A stretch of DNA of 64,000 nt from the NCBI RefSeq assembly GCF_000620865.1, contig NZ_KK211190.1, positions 447,971 through 511,970 of the forward strand, in the 5' to 3' direction. Position 1 is the stretch's first letter, and each line of letters begins with the position of its first letter. Below are positions 8,939 through 17,708 of this stretch, piece by piece. This DNA is from Exiguobacterium sibiricum 7-3 (GTDB taxonomy: Bacteria > Bacillota > Bacilli > Exiguobacteriales > Exiguobacteriaceae). The position numbers and the translations under genes are program-made. The notes beneath the pieces are model-generated. The model searched no databases and was not told the origin of the DNA. It saw nothing but the letters and a program-made list of their open reading frames with translations.

Positions 8939-9760
8939 TTAATTTACGATATTTAGTGCATTAACCGCTTGTTGTGATTCCAGCATCAAGTCATTCGCCT
9001 GATCATCCAATAAAATAGGTATATCTTCTGACTGTTCTTCTTGTTGCGCCAAGTCCTGATTCGTTAATTTGTAAAGTATCGCAACCAGTTTGATGTTCGT
9101 ATCAACCAGCATTTTTTCTTCATAAGAATAAGAAGTATAATCTTTATTGTGTTCGACTAAAGTCTCTAGTAAATATACTTGTTTACGATAGATTTTATGA
9201 ATCATATTGAGATGTATTTCCATTTTAATAGCGAGCACATCGAGTCGTCTTAAAAAATCATGTGATTTTCTGATTGATGTAATGATTTGATCGACTTCTT
9301 GTTGAACTTCAAGTGCTTTTTCTAAACTCGAATTATTCTTTAACTCTTTAAGTATTGAACCGAATGCAAAGAAGCTTCCTACTAAAGAAATCATCGAGAT
9401 GGTCATGATTTTTTTATGCATCTCTGATTGGAATTCTTCGACTCTTTTGAAATCGGTAAAAGAATGTTTGGGTATAGTAAACGTATCATTACTTTTCTGT
9501 TCGAACTCTGGTCGGTTTTTGATGTGTTCGAATGCATTTGAAAATCGTTGAAAACTCTTGAAAATTTTAACCTCAAGTTTTTCCAATGAAGCCAACTGTG
9601 CTAACGTTTCTTGTTCGACATTAGTAAGATCGTGTTTATAAGCATTGTACCTATTCTCGGAGGCTTCAACAATTTGTTGCGGTTTTTTAAGCTGTTTTAC
9701 TTTTTGTGTGACTATATTTGATCCTATTTTGATTTTCTTAGATATAAATGGAAGTGGCAT
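8939..9760 (-). CDS. Coiled-coil membrane protein, partner of the HNH-like protein
   Basis: A 273-residue protein. It is rich in Lys/Glu/Gln helices throughout, with long amphipathic stretches at about 25-110 and 145-235. One short hydrophobic segment near residues 122-140 (MTISMISLVGSFFAFGSI) could insert in the membrane. The C-terminus is acidic (QQEEQSEDIPILLDDQ). It follows the HNH-like gene on the same strand (114-nt gap, no terminator seen) and the pair ends in a strong terminator, so they are likely co-transcribed. The family is not recognised. If the unit is a defence or toxin system, this could be an effector partner or immunity protein (inference). Confidence 0.75.
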   Translation of the reverse strand: MPLPFISKKIKIGSNIVTQKVKQLKKPQQIVEASENRYNAYKHDLTNVEQETLAQLASLEKLEVKIFKSFQRFSNAFEHIKNRPEFEQKSNDTFTIPKHSFTDFKRVEEFQSEMHKKIMTISMISLVGSFFAFGSILKELKNNSSLEKALEVQQEVDQIITSIRKSHDFLRRLDVLAIKMEIHLNMIHKIYRKQVYLLETLVEHNKDYTSYSYEEKMLVDTNIKLVAILYKLTNQDLAQQEEQSEDIPILLDDQANDLMLESQQAVNALNIVN

Positions 9761-9874
9761 TTAAAACACATCTCCTTTTTAAGTGCTGATCTGCTGATTC
9801 ACTTACACAACACGTCTGTCTCTAAATAATGTAATTACACAGTTTAAGATAACTAAAATGGGTCGTATGAAAAA

Positions 9875-11584
9875 TCATAATTTAAATTGTAGCTTACTAG
9901 TTGAATCATTCATGAAATCTGTTAATCCATCGATGGTCCCATCGTAAGACAAATGAATGTTGTATTTTTGGACAATCTTTGAAAGCGTATGATTGATTTC
10001 TACATCCGAGTGCGCAGCATTCATTTGAAGTGCAATTTCCTTAGTCACTTCGACTTGTGTTGAAAAATGATTTAAATCAATTTTTTCAAGCTCTGCTACA
10101 TATAGAAGTAAGTCATCGTTGATTTTTCTAAAGTCATCTAATTTATAATCGATTGAAGATTTAGCTTGATTCAGCCAATCGATAATCCTTTTTACGTTCT
10201 TTGAATTCTCAATGTAGTAAATCAAGCTGATACTCATCAAACCCGTGACACTTGCGCCTACGAATGTTGTTAATACATCCCCGATGATCGGGATATTGAG
10301 TGCGGGAATTTTCCTCATAGCCTCCATAACAACGGTTCCTAAAATAATCGAGGCGCCAGTAGAAATGAGAATGGCGACCGATTTAATGACTTCACCATGC
10401 GGCAAGTTTTTGGGATTGAGTATTAGTACGTTCAAAGCTTCTACAACAGTAGATAAGCTTTCACGGATAATCTTTACGATGTTTTTTGCGGATGTGACAA
10501 ATATGTTGATCAAAGTTGTCACTAACGACGATAAAATTCCTGACAGCACGCCATCCTTAAATCCCTGAATAATCTCTTTGTACTTTTTACAGACGCGTTT
10601 GAACGCAGTCTTCATGATATTCGCCATTTCACTAAAGAATAGTTTCAAATCAAAAGAAGTTCGCATCATTTTGATCAAGAGGGGTAACTCTGATTTTACT
10701 ATCATCACAACCTCAGCTAAAATCACACCTAATGCCTGTCTTAAACCCATTTTAATACCGAGTTTATAACTAGATTTGATGGTATCATTCAAAAATTTAG
10801 TACTCGTGTAGTATTTACTCTCCAGTTGTTTGTCATAGCTATCGCGTGCTTCTTTCTCGGCACTCTCCATTTTTTTTGCATCAACTGATTCCAACTGAAT
10901 GAGTTTATTCAATTCTTTTTTTTCACGGTCGTCGAGAGTAGACTGACTGGAAAGTTCTTTTATTCGTTCCTGTCTGTCAGGTCGCATGTTATCTAATGAA
11001 TCATTGAACTGTTTTGTGGTTTTGGCGCCTTTTGAACGATTGATGGAACGGTTCGTATGCTTTAGATTGGTGGACTGGTTGGCGAGTTCAACACCGTCTG
11101 CACCGGCTAGGATGCGACCAGCATCCGCTTGGATTTCTTTAGCAGAAACAACATGATCCAAATCGATTTTTTCATTACGGGAAATCTTTTTTCCTGTGTA
11201 AGCATCTTCTAAAACACCTTGATCCTTTTGGATAGCGCCTTCTCTGTTGCGATCAATATAGTTTTTCTGACTGTGATACTTTGTAGAGGTTGATTTATCG
11301 TAATTGCTCTGTACCTCGTAATCACGTTGGTTGTTTTCGTTAGCATATCCTTCGAACTGAGAATCACCATTTTGCATAGCTCTGACGTTATGAATGGTAT
11401 CCACATCTCCGCCGTGACGATCTTTTACAAATAAAAGATCTAATCCAAAGGAAGTAATTAAACTTTTGATGATCACTTCCTGATATTGATTTAAAAGATC
11501 TTTTACAGGAAATTTTTCTGAAGTACTGACTGGTTGGTTTGTTTTTAAGTTTTGCACAAGACCGTATGTCTCTATTGTATTCAT
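9875..11584 (-). CDS. HNH-nuclease-like protein with C-terminal membrane half
   Basis: A 569-residue protein. Residues ~125-192 fit a beta-beta-alpha-metal (HNH) fold: DAYTGKKIS, then DLDHVVSAKEI with Asp143-His144 as the expected base/metal pair, then STNLKHTNRSINRSKG, where Asn173 and Asn178 align with the second half of the motif. This resembles the DxDH...N...NRGK pattern of other HNH enzymes. A charged coiled region follows (about 195-265). From ~280 to 470 there are several hydrophobic segments, two of which are clear membrane helices (VAILISTGASIILGTVVM and VGASVTGLMSISLIYYI). The start is supported by GAGGTG 8 nt upstream. The sequence is AT rich compared with flanking genes, suggesting acquisition. 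I do not recognise a named family. Confidence 0.72.
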   Translation of the reverse strand: MNTIETYGLVQNLKTNQPVSTSEKFPVKDLLNQYQEVIIKSLITSFGLDLLFVKDRHGGDVDTIHNVRAMQNGDSQFEGYANENNQRDYEVQSNYDKSTSTKYHSQKNYIDRNREGAIQKDQGVLEDAYTGKKISRNEKIDLDHVVSAKEIQADAGRILAGADGVELANQSTNLKHTNRSINRSKGAKTTKQFNDSLDNMRPDRQERIKELSSQSTLDDREKKELNKLIQLESVDAKKMESAEKEARDSYDKQLESKYYTSTKFLNDTIKSSYKLGIKMGLRQALGVILAEVVMIVKSELPLLIKMMRTSFDLKLFFSEMANIMKTAFKRVCKKYKEIIQGFKDGVLSGILSSLVTTLINIFVTSAKNIVKIIRESLSTVVEALNVLILNPKNLPHGEVIKSVAILISTGASIILGTVVMEAMRKIPALNIPIIGDVLTTFVGASVTGLMSISLIYYIENSKNVKRIIDWLNQAKSSIDYKLDDFRKINDDLLLYVAELEKIDLNHFSTQVEVTKEIALQMNAAHSDVEINHTLSKIVQKYNIHLSYDGTIDGLTDFMNDSTSKLQFKL

Positions 11585-12080
11585 GGGAACACCTCGTCAT
11601 ATTTTATTTGGAAGAGATACAGAGAGAGCATATAGACAGCTAAATAATTAGAGTCTCTTTTGCTGCACGAATTAGCTCGGATAAGATGATTTTTTAAAAG
11701 TTAATAATTCACAAAAATGTCTTATTAGCAATATATGTTAATTCTATAAAAGTAAGTTTATTCTTTCTTTGATTTTTTATTAGAATAGTAAATGATTTAT
11801 TCGAAATCAGTTTAGTGTGAAAATTTTTTGTAGGGTTACTCTTCAATAACCTTGTATTCATGCGATTTTTCATTCGATATTGGAAAAGAAATACGGAAGG
11901 CGGTTTGATATCCATTACTTGTAGAGAATATTGTTGTGTTTGGTGAATGGATTGAATGCTGTTATGTTATCTGATTGATAAGTATTTAAAATATATATTT
12001 TATGTATGTTTTCAAAAGAACAAGGGTAACTGTAACTGTTAGCTCGAAAGCAAAAACTGACATTTACGGAGGCGGACAAA
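11585..12080. other. AT-rich divergent intergenic region
   Basis: About 500 bp between the minus-strand HNH-like gene and the plus-strand Rieske gene. It should contain both promoters, but I could not place either one convincingly. A 68-codon frame on the minus strand has no ribosome site. Confidence 0.5.
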
Positions 12081-13613
12081 ATGAAGCAACTGGATGGATT
12101 TCCAACATCGTACTGGCGGACTTCGATTGAACCTTCAACTTATCCACAGCTAGACGATAATCTGACGAGTGATGTCGTCGTCATCGGGGCCGGAATTGCC
12201 GGACTCGTGACAGCCGTTCAACTGATCGAACAGGGCTATAACGTGACGTTGATTGAAGCCGACCGCATTGCAAGCGGGACTACCGGATATACGACAGCGA
12301 AAGTCTCGTCGCAGCACGGTTTGATTTATGACGAACTGATCCAGACATTCGGCGAAGAGAAGGCACGGCTATACCACGAAGCGAATGAAGAAGCGATTCG
12401 TTTCCTGCGTGATCAGACAACACGTCTTGGAATTGAGTGTGAGCTTGAAGAACAGGATGCGTATCTCTATGTCGCGTCAACCGGACCAAAACACAAGCAA
12501 CTGGCCAAGGAAGCGGATGCCTACAGTCGGCTTGGTATCAATGGAGGAGATGCGACGGAAGAGGTCAAAGCCAAGTTGCCGTATCCGGTCGAACAGGCCC
12601 TTGTTATCCGTAATCAGGCCCAGTTCCATCCAGTCAAATACTTACTTGGTCTCGCCCGTTATTTCACTGAGCAAGGCGGGAAGCTGTATGAACAGACACG
12701 GGCGACGTCCGTTGAATCGAAACGGACGCCGGCGGTGCTGCTTGAATCCGGTCATCAGATCGAGGCGAAGAAAGTCATTGTCGCGACACACTTTCCGTTC
12801 AATGATTTCAAAGGGCTGTACTTCTCGAAACTCGAGGTACATCGTTCTTATATCGTATCGGGACTTGTTCCGGAAGATTTCCCAGACGGCATGTTCATGA
12901 GTGCCGATAAACCAAGCCGTTCGTTCCGTCATACGCATACAGCGGACGGGAAACGACTCGGACTGTTCGGTGGGGAAAATCATCTGTCGGGCCATCAGAC
13001 GGATACGAAAGCCAACTATCAAGCATTGGCTCATTTCGCAGAGAGTGAATTTGATGTCGCCCAAATCGAGCAATTCTGGTCGGCCCAGGATTTGATTTCG
13101 CTTGATAAAGTGCCGTACATCGGACAGATGACGAGTGATGATCCGAATATCCTTGTTGCGACCGGATTTGCGAAGTGGGGAATGACGAACGGGATTGCAG
13201 CAGGACTGCTTTTGTCTGATTTATTAACGGGCACGCCGAACCGTTTCCGGGGATTGTTTGATCCGAACCGGTCGAAGTTGCATAAACAGGATGCCAAACA
13301 GTTCGCGAAGAACAATGCCGATGTTGCGATTGAACTGTTGAAGGGGAAAGTCAGTCGCGCCAGTCAATCAGCGGACGACCTCGGCATCGATGAAGGCGGA
13401 CTCGTCCGTCATGCCGGGAAGACGGTCGGAGGATACCGCGATGAGTCAGGTGAGTTGCATCTCGTCAAGACGACGTGTACGCACATGGGATGCGACGTCA
13501 AATGGAACAACGGGGAACGGTCATGGGATTGTCCGTGTCACGGCTCGCGGTTTGATTACCGGGGAAATGTATTAGAAGGTCCGGCGGTAAAACCGTTGAA
13601 AAAATTGAATTAA
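12081..13613 (+). CDS. yhfW: FAD-dependent oxidoreductase with C-terminal Rieske domain (YhfW-like)
   Basis: A 510-residue protein, the length of B. subtilis YhfW. It has an N-terminal FAD-binding DAO fold ([14 protein letters not shown] near residues 33-46, then [17 protein letters not shown]) and a C-terminal Rieske [2Fe-2S] domain with both ligand boxes: CTHMGC and CPCHGS. The FAD and Fe-S modules would pass electrons between an unknown substrate and acceptor in the cytoplasm. The start has GGAGGCG 8 nt upstream. It is a single gene between an AT-rich spacer and its own terminator. Codon use and GC are back to the chromosomal average. Substrate unknown. Confidence 0.92.
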   Translation: MKQLDGFPTSYWRTSIEPSTYPQLDDNLTSDVVVIGAGIAGLVTAVQLIEQGYNVTLIEADRIASGTTGYTTAKVSSQHGLIYDELIQTFGEEKARLYHEANEEAIRFLRDQTTRLGIECELEEQDAYLYVASTGPKHKQLAKEADAYSRLGINGGDATEEVKAKLPYPVEQALVIRNQAQFHPVKYLLGLARYFTEQGGKLYEQTRATSVESKRTPAVLLESGHQIEAKKVIVATHFPFNDFKGLYFSKLEVHRSYIVSGLVPEDFPDGMFMSADKPSRSFRHTHTADGKRLGLFGGENHLSGHQTDTKANYQALAHFAESEFDVAQIEQFWSAQDLISLDKVPYIGQMTSDDPNILVATGFAKWGMTNGIAAGLLLSDLLTGTPNRFRGLFDPNRSKLHKQDAKQFAKNNADVAIELLKGKVSRASQSADDLGIDEGGLVRHAGKTVGGYRDESGELHLVKTTCTHMGCDVKWNNGERSWDCPCHGSRFDYRGNVLEGPAVKPLKKLN

Positions 13614-13620
13614 TCCTAAG

Positions 13621-13648
13621 CCGTCTCTGGTACCAGAGACGGTTTTTT
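13621..13648 (+). terminator. Intrinsic terminator of the Rieske gene
   Basis: A 22-nt perfect palindrome at 13621-13642 followed by six T. Confidence 0.88.
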
Positions 13649-13750
13649 AATTGAATTGGAAGAGATATCTTGAAACTTTCTATTGTTGGAGAGTCAATAG
13701 TTTTATGTCCGTCTGACCTTAAATAATTCGAATGATATCAGAATTTAATA

Positions 13751-13778
13751 TTCAATCCGATTTTTTATGTGCTATAAT
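13751..13778 (+). promoter_or_regulatory. Probable sigma-A promoter of the desaturase gene
   Basis: A perfect TATAAT (13773-13778) with a weak TTCAAT (13751-13756) 16 nt upstream. This would give a 5' leader of about 155 nt before the desaturase ATG. Confidence 0.5.
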
Positions 13779-13941
13779 TACCTGGTATTAAAAATATTCA
13801 AGCGTTTAACTATATCGGTCGGGTCGATCTTCATGTGGATGTTACGAATTCACCGTCACGGACGCCGTTTACAGGTTTTATATCAAGTTCATTTCATAGT
13901 AGCGTCGTGAACGCTGTACGAATTCGAGGAGGAAGCAACAC

Positions 13942-14961
13942 ATGAGTAAAGAAAAAATCGCCCAGCTCCGCAAACACGTTTCGCCTTTTGAGAAGGCAGA
14001 CGTCAAATCCAGCGTCCAGCAGATGATCAATACGATCTTGCCGTTTCTCGTCGCCTGGTTCCTGGCGTATCAAGCCTTGCAGATTTCCGTTTGGCTCGCT
14101 GTTCCGCTTGCGATCGTCGCAGCCGGTTTCGTCGTCCGGATGTTCATCATCTTCCATGACTGTACACACGGGTCATTCTTTAAAAACAAAAAAGCCAATG
14201 CGATCGTCGGAACGATCACAGGCATCCTAACCTTGTTCCCGTATGAGAAGTGGAAACGTGAGCACTCGATCCACCATGCATCAAGCGGCAACTTGGACAA
14301 ACGCGGTGTCGGTGACATCTGGGTCATGACGATTGAAGAATATGTCGAAGCCTCAAAATGGACACGTCTGAAGTACCGTCTTTACCGGAATCCGCTCGTC
14401 ATGTTTGGTCTTGGACCACTCCTGTTGATTCTTGTCGTCAGCCGCTTCAATCGGAAAGACGCCCGGAAAAAAGAACGCATCAATACGCATGTCATCAATG
14501 CCTCATTGATCGTCTTATACGGCATCATGATTTACTTCATCGGATGGCAGGCATTCCTGATCATTCAAGGAACGACGATGTTCACGGCAGGCGTACTCGG
14601 AATTTGGTTATTCTACGTCCAGCATACGTTCGAAGATTCGTATTTCGAAGATGAGAGTGAATGGGATTACGTCAAGGCCGCAATCGAAGGCAGCTCGTAT
14701 TATGAATTGCCGAAAGTCTTGCAGTGGGTGACAGGGAACATCGGTTTCCACCATGTTCACCACTTAAGTCCACGTGTGCCGAACTACAACTTAGAAAAAG
14801 CCCATACGGCGACACCACCGCTTCAAAAAGCGACGACGATCGGATTGTTCTCAAGTCTGAAGTCGCTTCGCTACAAGCTGTATGATGCTAAAAATAAAAC
14901 GTTTGTGACATTCGGCGAAATCAAGCATCTCTTGCGTGAACCGAAAACATCTGTCATGTGA
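13942..14961 (+). CDS. des: Membrane acyl-lipid (fatty acid) desaturase
   Basis: A 339-residue integral membrane di-iron desaturase. All three histidine boxes are present: HDCTH (His72-His76), HSIHH (His108-His112) and HHVHH close to the C-terminus. At least four hydrophobic helices surround them. The size and boxes match the Bacillus Des family, which introduces a double bond into phospholipid acyl chains and raises membrane fluidity in the cold. GAGGAGG at 13928-13934 supports the start. No DesK/DesR two-component genes are nearby, so control may act through another locus or the long leader. It is followed by its own terminator. Confidence 0.92.
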   Translation: MSKEKIAQLRKHVSPFEKADVKSSVQQMINTILPFLVAWFLAYQALQISVWLAVPLAIVAAGFVVRMFIIFHDCTHGSFFKNKKANAIVGTITGILTLFPYEKWKREHSIHHASSGNLDKRGVGDIWVMTIEEYVEASKWTRLKYRLYRNPLVMFGLGPLLLILVVSRFNRKDARKKERINTHVINASLIVLYGIMIYFIGWQAFLIIQGTTMFTAGVLGIWLFYVQHTFEDSYFEDESEWDYVKAAIEGSSYYELPKVLQWVTGNIGFHHVHHLSPRVPNYNLEKAHTATPPLQKATTIGLFSSLKSLRYKLYDAKNKTFVTFGEIKHLLREPKTSVM

Positions 14962-14971
14962 TCAATCGTGT

Positions 14972-15006
14972 CTTACTTCTCTTCAAGAGGAGTAAGGCAT
15001 TTTTTT
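14972..15006 (+). terminator. Intrinsic terminator of the desaturase gene
   Basis: An 11-bp stem (14972-14982 with 14986-14996, one G-U pair) followed by a T run at 15000-15006. Confidence 0.82.
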
Positions 15007-15087
15007 GTTGAACCCTCCGACTTTTGCCGTATGTGTCGTTTTGACATCCGTGGTACGATGGCAAGTATTGAAAGGAGGGATGTTCGG

Positions 15088-15600
15088 ATGCGTCGTCCAT
15101 CGATTGGCTACATCATGGCAGGAGCTATCTTGCTTTTATTATTCGGATTCAGTTCGATGAGTTATCAGCAACAATCGCTGATTCCGTTGTTGACCAATCA
15201 TATCCCACTCGGCTGGGTCTATGCTTTTTCGTTCGTCTCGTTTCATTATGAGGTGCCGATCAGTGTCGCGTCGTTAGGTCCAGCGGCGTTCCTCGAGTTC
15301 TTCATCCGTAAAGGGATGCATGCCGGTCTGTTCTTCATCCTCGGGACAAGCCTTGTCCACGTCCTACGTACAAGGGGATACCGGCCTGTTCCAGCTGCTT
15401 TCTTTGCCGCGACTACAGCGATTACGGTCGGAGTCTTTGATGAGTTTCATCAGCAATTGACCGGCGGACGGACGCCGTTAGTCGGAGACGTCATCATCGA
15501 CGGAAGTGGTGCGGCCTTCGGGATTGTCCTCTACACTGCGCTTCGTCTTTTCCTAAAAGCCGATCGCCTTGTCAAATCGGAATATCAGCAATCGAGCTAA
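15088..15600 (+). CDS. VanZ-like membrane protein
   Basis: A 170-residue protein with about four membrane helices and the VanZ-family signature FDEFHQQLTGGRT, followed by DVIIDGSGAAFGI. The ATG at 15088 is preferred because AAAGGAGG at 15071-15078 precedes it; a longer open frame upstream runs back into the desaturase terminator. The VanZ family includes the teicoplanin-resistance accessory protein, but most members have no known biochemical role. A paralog lies at 29270-29767 with the same motifs. It shares the terminator at 15607-15649 with the convergent small gene. Confidence 0.88.
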   Translation: MRRPSIGYIMAGAILLLLFGFSSMSYQQQSLIPLLTNHIPLGWVYAFSFVSFHYEVPISVASLGPAAFLEFFIRKGMHAGLFFILGTSLVHVLRTRGYRPVPAAFFAATTAITVGVFDEFHQQLTGGRTPLVGDVIIDGSGAAFGIVLYTALRLFLKADRLVKSEYQQSS

Positions 15601-15606
15601 ACACAA

Positions 15607-15649
15607 AAATACCCGGTCGTCTCAATCTTGCTGAGGCGACCGGGTATTT
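15607..15649. terminator. Bidirectional terminator
   Basis: An 18-bp stem with one G-U pair (15607-15624 with 15632-15649), A-rich before and T-rich after. It separates the convergent genes 15088-15600 and 15656-15874. Confidence 0.85.
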
Positions 15650-15655
15650 GAACGA

Positions 15656-15874
15656 TTAGAAGCGTTGGACCCACTCGATTTTGTATTGCGTCCGACCAAA
15701 TTGTTTACGAAGCATCGTATCCGCTTTTTTTCGTGCAGCTGTGTGGTCGCCGGCTTTAATGATCAGGCGGTCCGTATCGACTACTTCATCCTGTTCAATG
15801 ACATGATACTGAATCGTATATTCCTTATTAAAAAGTCCTAATAACCCCAAGAAAATCACTCCCATTTTTTTCAT
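15656..15874 (-). CDS. Small hypothetical protein
   Basis: A 72-codon frame that ends next to a shared terminator. The C-terminal ~55 residues (KEYTIQYHVIEQDE, then AARKKADTMLRKQFGRTQYKI) look like a small alpha/beta domain. The start is uncertain. The ATG at 15874 has no clear ribosome site, while GGGAGTG inside the frame would serve a TTG start 13 codons in, which gives a soluble protein of about 60 residues beginning at GLLGLFNKEY. Function unknown. Confidence 0.6.
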   Translation of the reverse strand: MKKMGVIFLGLLGLFNKEYTIQYHVIEQDEVVDTDRLIIKAGDHTAARKKADTMLRKQFGRTQYKIEWVQRF

Positions 15875-16152
15875 TCTATTAGTTATTATATGGTATTAAA
15901 ATGCGGAATGCAATTTATATCAATGACTTTTGTCTCACCTAGTAAGAAAACGTTTGTGGTTCTAAAGAATCACATCTAAAATATTTCAAATGTTACAAGG
16001 AATCCTTATATCGCTTCAATAAATCTATTTAATATGATTTTTACTGGAATAAATTATATTAAATATAGGTCTTTAGACATGATTTTAAAAAACTTATTTT
16101 TATATCTAAAATATATTTAAAAATAGTTTTTTATGTATTAACAAGAATTGAC
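15875..16152. other. AT-rich intergenic region
   Basis: No gene or RNA structure was recognised before the promoter at 16153. Confidence 0.5.
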
Positions 16153-16182
16153 TTGGAACTCTTATGGAATTATCGGTATGAT
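16153..16182 (+). promoter_or_regulatory. Probable sigma-A promoter of the M48-ankyrin gene
   Basis: TTGGAA (16153-16158), an 18-nt spacer and TATGAT (16177-16182). The expected transcription start lies about 20 nt before the ATG at 16211. Confidence 0.55.
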
Positions 16183-16210
16183 AAGAGAAGTAAGAAAAAG
16201 AGGTGAACCA

Positions 16211-17626
16211 ATGAATGAAAAAATGAAACAAATCAGACAAAGAAAGCCGTCTGCTACAATACGCGAAAAACTTTATTTTTGGTTACTTTTACTGAGTACG
16301 GTTGCGACAGGTTGTGGTTTAGTCATCGTTGTCCTGGCACTGGGAACGATAGGAATTGTAATCGTCGGCATGGTCCTTCTTTTGCTCGGTATCGTCTGGG
16401 TGCGCCAGTGGAACCGGGTAATGACGATCCGGACGGACGGGATTGTCTTGAACGAACAGCAGCAGCCACTCGTTTATGAACAACTTCGACAGGACGCTGA
16501 ACGATTGGGATTTTGGAAAGTGCCGGAAATCACCGTAACCAACCATAAGACAATCAACCGTCCGCGGACGATCGGCTTGTTTCAAAAGTATCTGCTTGTC
16601 TTACCGACCGGTTATTCGGTCGATGAGACGACGCGCTTCGAACTGATACGCGAACTCGTCCATTTGAAACAAAACTATGAAGAAAAACGGATGCTGCTGT
16701 TACTCGGGAGTTGGGTGCCTTTCCTTAGAAGTGCGTATCTCAGGGCGTGTGAAGAGACAGCTGACCGTATGGCACTGGCTTGTCTAACGGAAGAGGAACG
16801 TGTTACAGCGCTCGTCCGGTCTGTCGTTGGTCCAGTTTCCTGGCAGACGTTGAACCTGACCGCCTACATCGATCAAAAACGACAACCGATGCCGTTTGCC
16901 GCCGTACTCAGCGAACTGTTCCGAAACCAATCGTCCATTTCCCGTCGATTGACGTTTGCCGGACTCGACGCGTCACGAAAACGATCTGCCCGTGTAGCAA
17001 GTGTTGTCCTCGTCAGTCTGAGTTGTCTGGGACTGGCCGGTCTGGTCTTCGTTGCGACAGAGCTTAAACTGCCCCAATGGTTGACAGACAGTGTCTCTTC
17101 CGTCGAACAACAGACAACTGCAAAAGAAGATCTTGGAGAATCGAAACTGATGGCGGCAATTCAAAAGGGGACACTGGCAGAAATCGAAGCGTTGATTCCG
17201 AAGAGTGACATGGAAGCAGTCGATGCTGACGGAGATACGGCTTTGCATTATCTTGGGTACCGGAAGTCAAGTAAAGGGCTGGATACAGTCTTTAAAGCCT
17301 TGCTGGCTGCCGGGAGCGACGTCGACGCCGTCAATGAGTTCGGCGAACGGCCGTTCATCACCGCGGTCTACAGCAACAACAAGGAATTGGTTGAGTTGTA
17401 CTTAAAACGGGGCGAAAAAATCAATCAGCAGGATGACGAGAAATATACACCGCTCCATCACGCCGTTGAGGGCGAAGGAAAAGAGACGGTCAAACTCTTG
17501 CTCGAGCGTGGCGCGGATCCGGCGATCAAAAATGCCGATGGTTATACACCGCTGATGATGGCACAGGAATATGAACTCGATGACATCATCGCCTTGCTGA
17601 AACAAAATCAGACCCAGACGTTATGA
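16211..17626 (+). CDS. Degenerate M48-like metallopeptidase fused to ankyrin repeats
   Basis: A 471-residue protein. There are two N-terminal membrane helices (about 22-65) and then an M48/HtpX-like catalytic region, but the zinc motif HExxH reads RELVH at 147-151, losing the first histidine ligand. The downstream ExxAD motif is kept (EETAD, 181-185). A third membrane helix lies near 265-285. From ~315 to the end there are four ankyrin-type repeats (DGDTALHYLGY, GERPFITAVYSN, KYTPLHHAVEG, GYTPLMMAQE). The start follows AGAGGTG at 16199-16205. It is likely an inactive protease fold with a cytoplasmic protein-binding tail. No operon partner is visible. Confidence 0.75.
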   Translation: MNEKMKQIRQRKPSATIREKLYFWLLLLSTVATGCGLVIVVLALGTIGIVIVGMVLLLLGIVWVRQWNRVMTIRTDGIVLNEQQQPLVYEQLRQDAERLGFWKVPEITVTNHKTINRPRTIGLFQKYLLVLPTGYSVDETTRFELIRELVHLKQNYEEKRMLLLLGSWVPFLRSAYLRACEETADRMALACLTEEERVTALVRSVVGPVSWQTLNLTAYIDQKRQPMPFAAVLSELFRNQSSISRRLTFAGLDASRKRSARVASVVLVSLSCLGLAGLVFVATELKLPQWLTDSVSSVEQQTTAKEDLGESKLMAAIQKGTLAEIEALIPKSDMEAVDADGDTALHYLGYRKSSKGLDTVFKALLAAGSDVDAVNEFGERPFITAVYSNNKELVELYLKRGEKINQQDDEKYTPLHHAVEGEGKETVKLLLERGADPAIKNADGYTPLMMAQEYELDDIIALLKQNQTQTL

Positions 17627-17669
17627 ACACAAAAACAGGAGGGGATATGGATCCGCCTCCTGTAAATGC

Positions 17670-17702
17670 AAAAAGACCGGCTGTTAAGCCCGGTCTTTTT
17701 TT
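17670..17702. terminator. Bidirectional terminator
   Basis: A 10-11 bp stem (17671-17680 with 17689-17699) flanked by A and T runs, between the convergent ankyrin and nucleotidase genes. A second short hairpin (17634-17662) just upstream lacks a T run. Confidence 0.82.
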
Positions 17703-17708
17703 GATGAC

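Noticed and set aside
11709..11915. 68-codon minus-strand frame upstream of the HNH-like gene
   Set aside because: No ribosome binding site, AT-rich chance composition and no recognisable domain.
12000..12030. Possible sigma-B promoter (GTTTTC ... GGGTAA) before the Rieske gene
   Set aside because: The spacer is only 10 nt, shorter than the 12-15 nt expected for sigma-B.
12385..12900. Long overlapping frame inside the Rieske oxidoreductase gene
   Set aside because: It is a frame shadow of a gene with clear FAD and Rieske motifs and has no ribosome site.
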